From: Spizellomyces sp. 'palustris'
Lineage: Eukaryota > Chytridiomycota > Chytridiomycetes > Spizellomycetales > Spizellomycetaceae
Assembly (NCBI GenBank): GCA_006535965.1
Contig: QEAR01000040.1
Location: forward strand, 115,438-179,437
Direction: 5' to 3'
Length of the DNA stretch: 64,000 nt
Positions 47,802 to 57,671 of this stretch are shown one piece after another; position 1 is the stretch's first letter, and every line of letters begins with the position of its first letter. The translations under genes and the position numbers were made by a program. The notes under the pieces were generated by a model, which was given only the letters and a program-made list of their open reading frames with translations, was not told where the DNA came from and did not search any database.

Positions 47802-49971
47802 ATGGCCCCCACTGCAAGTGTCACGGTTAAAACTCTGTCCGACGACGATCTGCGTCAATATGTGGCAAAGCTTGGCCTGGATCCTATTGGGCCCAGAACA
47901 ACGCTACTGGACCGCGTAGCTCGGCATATGACTATGAACGATGTAAGCGGCGAGCAGGCCAATGGTAACGGGGTTAATGGGGTAAATAAGGGAAATGGCA
48001 AGAAAGCAGATAGCCAGAAGAAGCGGCGAAGAAAGAAGAAAGGGGGAAAGAATGATAGCAAGCAAGGAAGAACCGAAGAGGTATATTCTGCCGTTGTGCG
48101 GTCTGATATTTTGCCCAAACGCTAATGATCGGTTGCACGGCAGGGAGCCAAGGAGGTGGCGATGGACGTGGAAGTAGAATATGTAGCTGCACCTTTGGAA
48201 ATTGCAGATCCAGCGTTTGAAGAATACAACCAGGTCTTTGCACGATTTACGGCATCACAGACAGTGGATGAATCCGACCAGGATGAGGCCACTGGTGAGG
48301 TCGAAAAATTTGGTGAAAATGCGGAAGGAGCGGATGGAAAGGAGGAGGATACGAAAAGAGAAGAGCTTTCAGATGAAGACGACGAAGAAGGGGTAGATGG
48401 GAAGGTGTCCAAGAAAAAGTTGCGGAAACTCAACCGACTGTCGGTTGCCGAGTTGAAGCAGTTGGTCAAGAAGCCAGAAGTCGTTGACGTGAGTCTCATG
48501 TTCTTGCGTATTTTGGTTACCTCCCCGCAACTAAACCTGCAGTGTCGGTACAGTGGGTAGATGTTACAGCTGCGGATCCTAAGCTGCTTGTACACCTAAA
48601 GTCATATCGAAACACTGTACCTGTTCCAGTACACTGGAGTCAAAAACGCAAATATCTGCAAGGAAAGCGTGGTATTGAAAAGCCACCGTTTGAATTGCCA
48701 GATTTCATCAAAGCTACAGGAATCATGGAAATGAGGTCGGCTGTGAAGGAAAAGGAAGATGCTCAGAAGCTGAAGAGCAAGTCACGCGACAGGGTTCAGC
48801 CAAAGATGGGCAAACTGGATATTGATTATCAAAAGTTACACGATGCCTTTTTCCGTTGGCAAACGAAACCGAAATTGACTATCCATGGTGACCTGTAAGT
48901 GGCTCCCTGGCTTGGTAAGAGCTTCAATCAGTCCTCTTCATTCATGTTCACCGCTGCCTACAGGTACTACGAGGGGAAGGAGTTCGAAACGAAACTGAAG
49001 GCGAAGAAACCGGGGCAATTGAGCGAAGAATTGAAAGCCGCTCTAAGCATGCCTCCACTAGCTCCACCACCATGGCTCATCAACATGCAACGTTATGGTC
49101 CTCCCCCAAGCTATCCTCAACTAAAAGTTGCCGGTTTGAATGCACCAATCCCAGAAGGGGCACAATGGGGTTATCATCCTGGAGGATGGGGCAAACCCCC
49201 GGTGGACGAATATGGTCGACCGCTGTATGGAGATGTGTTTGGAACAATGGCTCAAGAAGTACAACTAGAGGTAGCCGTTAAACATACGCATGGAGTTCGT
49301 CATGATCTGACCGTTTTATTCCATTAGCACGTGGCGCCAATCGAGAAGGCACGGTGGGGTGAACTGGAAGAAGAGGAGGAGGAATTAGAGGAAGAAGAAG
49401 AGGAAGAGGAGGAAGAGGAAGAACAAGGCGAGGAGGAAGCGGACACAGCAGAGAGTGGATTGGTTACGCCAAGCGGTATTAGCAGCGTACCCAGCGGGCT
49501 TGAAACACCTGAGTACATTGAATTGCGGAAGGACGCCAGAAGGTATAATGCTTCAGCGTGGTATGCTGACGGCTTAAAGATTTTTTTACACGCGTTTGAT
49601 ATTGTAGGGGGGTTCTGGAGGAAGAACCGAAGCAACTTTACACAGTCATACCTGAGCGACAAACATCTGTTAAAGGTTTTATGGGAAGTCAACATGTGTA
49701 CGACCTATCCGCAGCCGAAGGAGCTCGAGGCACAAAGCGAAAAGGAGGGGCGGGAGTTGACGTCACATTTAACCCAGAAGATCTGGAGGAGGGGCTTGAC
49801 GAAGAGACGGTCAAGCGAAAGTACGAACAACAGCTGGACGTCTCCAAGGGGGAACATGCTCGAGAGGACTTCTCGGATATGGTTGCGGAACATGCGCAAA
49901 AGCAGGCTGCAAAAAAGCAGAAGAAAGATAAGGCAGACAAGGGGAGCAAGAAGGAGAAGTTCAAGTTCTAA
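47802..49971 (+). CDS. SF3B2: Splicing factor 3B subunit 2 (SF3B2/SAP145, Cus1), 616 aa
   Basis: Component of the U2 snRNP SF3b complex, acting at branch-site recognition. Exons: 47802-48080, 48144-48488, 48554-48894, 48964-49270, 49328-49542, 49608-49971; total 1851 nt, all in frame. The N-terminus is a SAP motif (LSDDDLRQYVAKLGLDPIG). A Lys-rich stretch and acidic linker follow, then the DUF382 core with WVDVTAADPKLLVHLKSYRN, PVPVHWSQKRKYLQGKRGIE and PPFELPDFIKATGI, and the PSP domain (YGPPPSYPQLKVAGLNAPIP, WGKPPVDEYGRPLYGD). A ~20-residue run of almost pure Glu is encoded at ~49370-49430. The C-terminus is a Lys-rich tail. Length and order fit the family. Confidence 0.97.
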
Positions 49972-50170
49972 GGATTTTCCACGTTGTGTTCTGGCAGGAT
50001 TCCGTGTTTATAGGGCTGTAATATATATCTTGTTGGAATGTCTTCGTAGTGGCATATACTGTGATTGTGCCCTATGCATTCTCTGGATTTTACTGCGTGA
50101 GGTTTCTGACGAATCAATTCATCCAATCTCAAATTCTTAGGCCAAAATACACTGCAATGCTTGAATGTCC

Positions 50171-50992
50171 TCATTTCTTTTTTTTCTTTCTAATCGATTT
50201 ATCACCAGCTGCTGAGGTAACAACGTCAGAGTTTTTCAGACGGGGAGATTGAAGAGGAGTTGTGACTGCGGAAGATTGGGCGGAAATTGATGGGGAGATT
50301 GAAGGTCTTGTCGCTGTGGTGGACTCATTTGTAGTGTCTATGAGACCAGAGTCGCGCCATCTCTCACGGCGCTCTTGGAGGTATCTGGGATCATGGTATA
50401 GATCAATGACACTATAAGCATGTGCTCATCACAGAAAAAACGATCATGGGGTGGTCCTACCTGGCAGTTTCATTTTCGATTTCATCCTGAACATTCGGAA
50501 GCTTGGCCAATCCGTGTTTCTGCCTCAACGCATCTACTCGATCCTTCAATGGTTGATAGTCTTCTCTCAGCTTCCTGAGTTCTGCCTGCTGATGTGCATT
50601 CATTTCTCTAAGTCGCCGTTGAGCAATCCGAATTTCATCCATATCCTTTTGTACAGTCTTCAACTTATCAACTAGAGCTAGCTTTTCAGCCAGGAGTTTT
50701 CGTTGTTCGCTGTTCAATTCGGTCATTAGGGCGTCGTGCTTTTCTACACGTTGGGTTGCGGCGAGAATTTGTGTTTTATTACGGTTTAGGCGGTGTGTTT
50801 CCGTTCTATCATGTTGTTTGCACCCAAGTTCAGTACGGACGAATGAACAATTTCCGAACATGAGGGCGGCATTGCAGTAGTAATCAAAGGCCGACACTTT
50901 CCAACCTACCGAATCTGCTGCAAATCCTCTAATCGATGGACTTGTTCGTCGTTTGGCGATTCGTCGATGGGGACGACAGCACCAGACGACAT
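50171..50992 (-). CDS. ZC4H2: ZC4H2-like coiled-coil protein lacking the zinc finger, 222 aa
   Basis: Exons (minus): 50910-50992, 50461-50805, 50171-50411; total 669 nt. ATG at 50992. Residues ~10-130 are an uninterrupted coiled coil. It ends in LREDYQPLKDRVDALRQKHG and LAKLPNV, which closely matches the LHDEYKPLKEHVDALR / LQRLPDL region of animal ZC4H2. The length (222 versus 224) and N-terminal layout match too. The animal protein ends in a C4H2 zinc finger; here the last 90 residues are Ser/Thr-rich with no Cys and finish in a Lys run (KSIRKKKKK). ZC4H2 is a nuclear RNF220 partner in animals; its role here is unknown. Confidence 0.75.
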
Positions 50993-51283
50993 GGCTTTTC
51001 AAGGGCCCTACAGCATTTCCTTGACCTGGGATATCGCGCTGCGCATTGTTGTAACCATGTCAACAACCATCGAGCCCCATCCACCGCGATTGACGTTAGA
51101 GTCCATAGCTCGTGTACAGTGCCCCAAGTGCAGTATACCGAGAACTGATAGGTAAATAGGCTTCCAGCAATTGGTATGCTTGTTGGTGACCGCCTTGACG
51201 TGAACTTTCAGGAGGCACAACTTACGACTAATTTGTTTCTTTCCTCGCCCCAGTGCCATCTACTGAACCGAGCGACCGAGATA

Positions 51284-52070
51284 ATGGCAGAGGTATCATC
51301 TGGCGTTCTTATTTGAATTATATCGATATTCTATGTATCCGCCGGGTATGAAGAAGCTGATTCTTCCATGCCATCAGTTACAGGCATTTCTTCAAGAGTT
51401 GTTGGAGAGGTATTACCTAGTAGGGTGGTGAACTATCGAACACCAAAGAGTTTTTCCTGGCACCAAAATCTCACATGGCTGATTCAGTACGGATTACTTG
51501 AAAGCGGTGCTTGTTACAGATAAGGACGGGGTGATACTGGCGAAAGGTGAGAAATATATTTGCCCTCTAAACGCCGCAGATGCAGATGCTCATTTCTTGG
51601 TGTCAAGCGACTGGCCCAGATCTTCCAGATCATGTACTCGAGCCTGCCTTTTCTGCGACATTTTCGGTTGCCAGTGACCAGGTATGAACGAACTTGTATT
51701 GTTTTTCGGCCACACCGCGCGAAATCCTTACACCCTTTGTGGGTGTCTTTATCACCGAAGTCGGGCAAGCTTGGATTTGGGAGAAATAAGATTATCATGA
51801 GCACATTTGATGAAGACCAAGTTGTGCAATTCAACTACACACCGTTAATATTGACGCTGCTGGCATCTTCCAAAGCAAATTCGGGTAGATCGTCCTGCGT
51901 CGGTATATCCTTCATTTCCTTCTTAACTAATCAGTATCCCTCCTACTTTGGTTTACACATCAGGTGTGCTAATAGCCGCGGGGAAGGACCTTGAGGAACC
52001 AATAAAAATTGTTGGCGAGTCTGTGTCGAAGGCAATACAACATGAACATAAGGCGAAAGAGTATGTTTAA
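51284..52070 (+). CDS. LAMTOR3: LAMTOR3 (MP1) Ragulator roadblock-type subunit, 134 aa
   Basis: Ragulator/LAMTOR subunit that anchors Rag GTPases and TORC1 to the lysosome or vacuole. Six exons: 51284-51292, 51378-51409, 51488-51546, 51608-51681, 51761-51884, 51964-52070; total 405 nt, all junctions in frame. The roadblock fold is clear: ACLKAV-type strand DYLKAVLVTDKDGVILAK, then DHVLEPAFSATFSVASDQ, SGKLGFGRNKIIMSTFDEDQ, VVQFNYTPLILTLLASSKAN and a final helix from GKDLEEPIKIVGE. These align block by block with animal LAMTOR3 (124 aa). The first exon is only nine bases (Met-Ala-Glu); an alternative start at 51348 cannot be excluded. It is divergent from the ZC4H2-like gene, 291 bp apart. Confidence 0.88.
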
Positions 52071-52301
52071 TATTTCGGCGAGAGCAGTTTATTTACTGCG
52101 ACACATGTAAATCTAGTTGGTCACACCGCACGAATGGTGTGAAAATGCCATATATCGAATTATCGCAGTCTCTTGGGCTTGTGATCGGAATCAAAGGTCA
52201 GCAGCTGACTAAGCGGCGGAAACTAGCCCAATATGGGCCATCGAGCATGGAGCATATTTCCGCCAACAGCCAACTAGTTGTTACTCACTTAAACACACAA
52301 A

Positions 52302-52754
52302 ATGATTGCAGTTTTCCGTGCGCTTATTCTGTTCTTTGTATTTGGGTTGTGCACTGGCTCGCCTGCCCCCACTGCAACCTTACCCGCCGCCCTCCTGCGA
52401 GCGGCATCTCCCAGCGCAACCTGGCTTCCAGATTGTCATACATCTGCTAACGTCTCCTGCACAGGCAACAGTATCGCCAAATGCGCTAGGCAGGTGCAAG
52501 GTCCTTTTGCACATGGGATATCCGCATTCTCGGCTACAATCTGCAAAGATCCGAAGAAAGCCGAGCCATATCTACGCTGCCTGGCTTGTGATTGTGCAGA
52601 AACTGTCATTGGGGTATGTGCTTTCCGCTCCAAAATATTTCAGTTGTTAAGATTTTGTTGTCATGCACAGATCAAAGTCCTCCAGAAGCTAACGCCGGAT
52701 GTATGCGGGCAAGCCATTGCACAGGTGTTTGGCGATCCCCGCCGTTTGAATTGA
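52302..52754 (+). CDS. Secreted small cysteine-rich protein, 131 aa
   Basis: Exons 52302-52613 and 52671-52754; the 57-nt intron is in frame and stop-free, and its removal links ETVIG to IKVLQKLTPD. A signal peptide is evident (MIAVFRALILFFVFGLCTG, cleavage near SPA). The mature part has eight cysteines (PDCH, VSCTG, AKCAR, TICKD, LRCLACDC, DVCGQ), enough for four disulfides, and no membrane segment. The spacing is not the hydrophobin pattern. An extracellular or zoospore/cyst-wall role is possible, but no family is recognised. Confidence 0.7.
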   Translation: MIAVFRALILFFVFGLCTGSPAPTATLPAALLRAASPSATWLPDCHTSANVSCTGNSIAKCARQVQGPFAHGISAFSATICKDPKKAEPYLRCLACDCAETVIGVCAFRSKIFQLLRFCCHAQIKVLQKLTPDVCGQAIAQVFGDPRRLN

Positions 52755-53141
52755 GCCGTATCTATACTTGGCCTATCATGTATATAAAAATACAATGTTT
52801 ATGCAGCACCGATATCACTTGTACTCGCATGCTGACATCAATCCATAATTTGGGGGCATGCAATGATGCATGCATTCTCTAGACATCAGAGAGTCAGGGC
52901 GACATAGGACAGTGCTTCACCGGATTCCCGTCCCAACCAGAGAACCTGTTCTTGTTCGGCTGATAAGTACAATATGTTGAGCAACAAAATATATTACATT
53001 ACGCAGCTCTCTAAGGCGTACAGCATCAACATGTCAGGCACGATGTAAGATACAGAGAAGAGTGAGACACCTGGAGTTGATTCGGGTGTCCCCATGGGAG
53101 CAAAAGGAAAGTTAAGGTGGAAAGTGAAAGATGTTTTCATC
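52755..53141. other. Intergenic between convergent genes
   Basis: 3' flanks only. Nothing else seen. Confidence 0.4.
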
Positions 53142-56100
53142 CTAAGAGGACTGCACTCTTGGCATTAGTGCAGCGAGTAGCTGCGTCGACGGCTCCGCTT
53201 CGGTGAGCATCTGATAGTCGATCTTTGAATTTGGTCGTGCTTCTTTGAACTGCTTTTCAAGGTGTGCAGCGACCTTCTCAGCACGAGAGCATCGATTTAC
53301 AAAAGTTTTGAGTTGGGCTTGCTGTTGTTCCCGCTCCCGCTCAAGTGTTTTCCAACGTTGCTGCATGTCCGCAAGGTGCTTTTCCAGTGTAGCAACTCGC
53401 GAGGATAACTAAAGGACACCCATGAGCAGCCTGCGCGTAAGAGCGATGAATTCGCCATCTTTGTTTTACCTCGCTGGTGCGATGCTTCAGCATATCATTT
53501 TCGTTCATTAGGTACTGCCGCTCGCTGGTTAGGGTTTCGATTTTCAATCGCCAGGCTTGGAGATCTACAAAAAACCGCCGTGGCGTTAACAATTACTTTT
53601 CTAAATACCACAGAAGGTCTGGGTGAAATTTACCTGGGATGTCATTCAGTTGCTCCTTGCCGTTTTCATGGATTCCTTGGATCACAGATCTTCCTGTGAT
53701 GGGCAAGAATAAAATGTAACCAAATGTGGCTTCGGTTATTCGCTACGGGTATAGCAAATGACATTACCTCCTGGCGTCGTTATTGTTGGTGGAGGTTCTT
53801 TCGCATTCTTATCTACACCCCCTCCAGGTGTTGAGGAAAAGCTGGCCCACGCAGGTCTGTCGGTGGATTTACTCTCCGCACTGGATATTCTGCGACCACC
53901 GTCAGGGTGAGACTGATGGATTGGATGGCGTCAACAGGTGGTGGCAGTATGGCATTACCTAGTTCCCAAATCGGATTTGCTCCCTTCTACATTTCGTCTG
54001 GATTGAGCTTTCGCATCAAAATACCGCCGCTCCATCTGCTCAGCTCGATTTTTCAACTCGTAGTTGGTCTTCTGGAGTTCGTACCGCTCTGCCTTCAATT
54101 TATCCACCATTTCGCGCGCAAGTACATACTTGCGTTCCAAACCGTGGGTAGCCCGCTCGTCAGCCATGCGTGCTTTGCGAACATCAGATCGGTCGGCGTA
54201 CAGTCGACGAATCTCGGTTTTAAGCATTTGAGATGATGTCTAAGAAATAATGATAGGGTCACCGGTGGATGTAAAGCAGGACAATCTTCTACCATGCTTA
54301 CGGTGTGGTTGAGACCATTTTCCTCTAGTTGTGTGCGAGCTTCAATCAGTTGCTTCTCGAGAGCGACCTGTCAAGTCGGGACTGGATCAGCCATGTTGAG
54401 CACCCTTCAGGTGTAAGGAATACCGAAACCAACATTTTTGGTTTTCAGTTCCTCTAGTACAGGCTGAAGCTTCTTCAGCTCGTTGTACAGCTTCGACGCC
54501 TCAAGTTTTTGTTCAATAGCCTCCTTTTTTGCTTCAGCTATTTCGTTGGCAGTTTTTGCACGAATGGTATCCGTTATACCCAGTTGGGTCTGTGAGCCCA
54601 GGTGTTAGATAAAGCCGAAATAATCTCACAAATAAAATATCTTTCCCTCACCTTAAAGAACTGATTGTCTTTCTCCAGCGCCGTTGTTGATTCCTTTCCC
54701 TTCAAGTTACTCTTCTGGGATTGTAACCACAGATTCTGAAGCCGCTCATTTTCTGCATGGGCTGCGGCAAGTTCTTTCTGCACGCTTTGAAGTTCCATCA
54801 GATAGGATCTGGACTTGTCAACTAAAAAGCCGTCAGGGAGTGTTAGCATTTGTGCAATGAAGTCCTGCTTGAATACAAAATGAAGGCGACCTCGCTTGTG
54901 CTCGTGTATTTGGCTTTTCAGCATATTCACATCGTGCTCTTTCCGTTCCAATGCGTAAATTATATGCTTGGATTCGTCGTAGAGGTGCACATAATGGGAA
55001 TTGATCTGTTCGTATCGGTCTTTGAAGGCATCTCGTTCCTGTCGTAGCTCGGACTACCGAAGCAAGGAAATTCATTTAATCCTTTCATGTCGCATACTGG
55101 AAGTATATTAAGACACGGAAACCTACCACCATGCTCTGCAATACTCTCATTTCTATCCGGAGATCTGCATTGTCATGTCGCAGATTCACATTTTTGGCTT
55201 CCTCCTCTCTGGTCATTAGTCGGACTTGGGCAGCCGCTTGAGCTTCGATCTGCTCTTCCTTTTTCGCAATTTGCTAGCATTTTGGTAAATAAGGGAAGGA
55301 AGATGGTCCTGATAGGTTAATATGTAATTGACAATATCAAGTACAGGTCAATTCTATACCATAACAGTCTCATTGCGAGTTTTTTCTTCGAAATGTTGTT
55401 TGAGAGCATCTAGTCTCGCTTTCAGTTCTGATACCGTGCTTGTTTTCCTTTCGAGTTCTTCCAAAGCAATCTAAAATGCGCATACGAACAGCATCAAAAA
55501 TCTCTTCATCGCTTCACATCAAACGGACGTTCGAGCATGGGTCGTACCTCATGATGTTTATTTACTCTATCCAACTCTTGCCGGTACAGAGATTCCGCAA
55601 CTTGAGCTTCCACCAGCTCACCGCGAATGTCCCGGCTTTTGCTGTCCGTGGAATTTACAGTTCCTCTAAGTGAAGCCACTGTATTATGCAGACCCTGACA
55701 TTCTGAGCAATCATAAATCAATCATAGTGAAGTTAGCGGAGTGGGACAGCTGGACACTTGGTTTAAGCAAGACACTGCAAGTCAGCCAATACCGTACCAA
55801 GCTCCTTCTCTCTCAAGTTCCTTTCTAATTCCATCTTTTCAGCCTTCATAACTCGGAACTCATTCTCTGCTACCATTAGTTTCTCCTTCATTTTATCTTT
55901 GCTATCTTCCACCAGTTGAAAAGTGGCATCTCGCTTGGCCATGGCAGCTATGGCATCTTCCCAGTTCTTTTCAAGGGAGCGCTTCGAATGTGCAAGCTCT
56001 CGCAGCTCACGCTGCATCTTATGAAGGGCACCTTGTGCCATGGTAGTCTCGCCTCGCTGGCCCGTAAGGAGATCTTCCAGCTCTTGTTTGGATTTCAGTA

Positions 56101-56977
56101 ACTATGGCACGTCAATTGGGATTTACATTCTAATTGACCCATGTTTTGCTGCTAAATGCATAACTGCAATACTTACTCCTTCGTTTCTCTTCTTGAGCTC
56201 CTCCATTTCCACTTCGGTGGCTTTTCGCCGCTCCTCGGTTAGTTCCAATTCCTTTTTCAACTTCTCCTCTACTCGTCGCTGGATTTTGATGCTCGAGAAG
56301 TATGCAGCATTAACTTGACCCATTTGGCCGAGTTTTGTGGAGGAATCGTCCAGCCGTCGTCGTCCATCTTCCAGGGAATTGGCGAGAGACTGGAAAAAGA
56401 AGGTATTCGTGAGCAACCTTGTTCGCAGTCGATCATGGGAGTGTATTACTTTGTTATGCTCGATCATTCGTGCGATCTCACGTTCTGCTGCTTCGCGATC
56501 TGTTTCGAGGATCTTCCGATCTGCTTCATTTTGTTGGAGAATATTGCGGCTAACAGAAGTGAAAAGGTAAGGATGCCATGGATCTGAGATGGTCGATCTC
56601 CGCCCAGGCGGTCACCAATATCCGTGTTCATTTTCATGTTTTTCTTGACCATACCCCACCGCCATCAAAGCGAAAATTGTAATTGCAACTCACACCTTCC
56701 CCAGTCCTTCGTTAAGCTTTCCCATTTCCTTCTTTGCTTTGTACAATTCCACACCAATCTCTTTCTTCTCACCCTCCGTCATTTTCACTGCGTTTTCCTT
56801 TTCGCGGAGTTTGGCTTCGATCTCCGTCATCTGGCCGTCGACCGCCGTCAAGAGGGTCCTTTGAAAGCGGAGATAATTTGATTCGAGAACTTCATGATCT
56901 TCCGAGGCATATATGCCCTGGCTGGAAGATGCGGTAGGTAAAGGGGGTAGGGATGCAATTGCTGAAGGCGGTGCCAT
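53142..56977 (-). CDS. Long coiled-coil protein, about 16 exons, possible axonemal protein
   Basis: Starts at ATG 56977 and ends at 53142. Coding blocks (approximate, minus): 56696-56977, ~56420-56560, 56178-56395, 55797-56104, 55548-55705, 55360-55471, 55126-55274, 54895-55055, 54653-54825, 54432-54590, 54300-54370, 53960-54240, 53770-53910, 53634-53695, 53469-53562, 53142-53410. Nearly every block is alpha-helical heptad sequence rich in Glu, Lys, Arg and Leu. The segment SLEKNWEDAIAAMAKRDATF recalls the W..I..M.KRD region of CCDC39/CCDC40, the 96-nm axonemal ruler proteins. That link is weak, but it would fit a flagellated organism and the SPATA17 gene nearby. Small-exon boundaries are not all resolved. 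Confidence 0.75.
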
Positions 56978-57671
56978 TGTTGACAGATCTTTAGAGGAGA
57001 TACACGACGTTCATCTAAAGTCAGATTCAACTTGTTCGCCCCCAAAATGTTCGGATTTTAGGGTATGTTTCCCTGACCAGGAGGAGAAAATGTCCGAAAG
57101 GATCACCCTTACCGATCAAAAAGCATCAACGACAAGTGCCAACAGACTCTGGTTACAGCTTTATGGGACACAGTGGATGCTCATAAATAAGGCATTCGGC
57201 GGGATCGGGTCAAATCCGTCGAACGTGGGTCGAAGCAGCGATGTTTTTCATTTATGCCTTCTCAAGGTCTAGCAGAATCATGTGAGCCGTCATCACATAC
57301 ACCTGCACTACAGCACCGGTGAAAACAATGCTGACGGTGTCGCTAACTTGAATTCTATCTAAGTAAGCAGACACAAGCAGAATCGCAACCTGCCTTTCCC
57401 AATCGGCTTTGCCATCTGAATAGTCCAGATGGAGAAGAGTAAATTACCCGGACGACTGTGAATGTGTGAAGTGTCTAGAGTGCATATTCCACCATCAATG
57501 AACCAACTCAAGCAATAAAACACAGAAATTTTACAAGTCAATATAGGTAGCCCCCAAACACATGCACCCTACTTTAGCATAAATGACAAAATACAGCCTA
57601 AGCTAAATGTCCCAAGTTACGATTTGGAAGAGACAACGTGCTGGATACAAATTTGCCGATGCTCTCAGGAC
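56978..57671. other. Intergenic
   Basis: 5' region of the coiled-coil gene and 3' flank of DHCR7. Small ORFs on both strands look non-coding. Confidence 0.4.

Noticed and set aside
49324-49695. Minus-strand Ser-run ORF opposite the SF3B2 poly-Glu tract
   Set aside because: Antisense artefact of GAG/GAA repeats.
51008-51259. Minus-strand ORF starting MALGRGKKQIS, and the overlapping plus-strand ORF 50967-51155 with a CPKC motif
   Set aside because: Both lie in the 291-bp divergent promoter between the ZC4H2-like and LAMTOR3 genes. Neither gives a recognisable domain, and each excludes the other.
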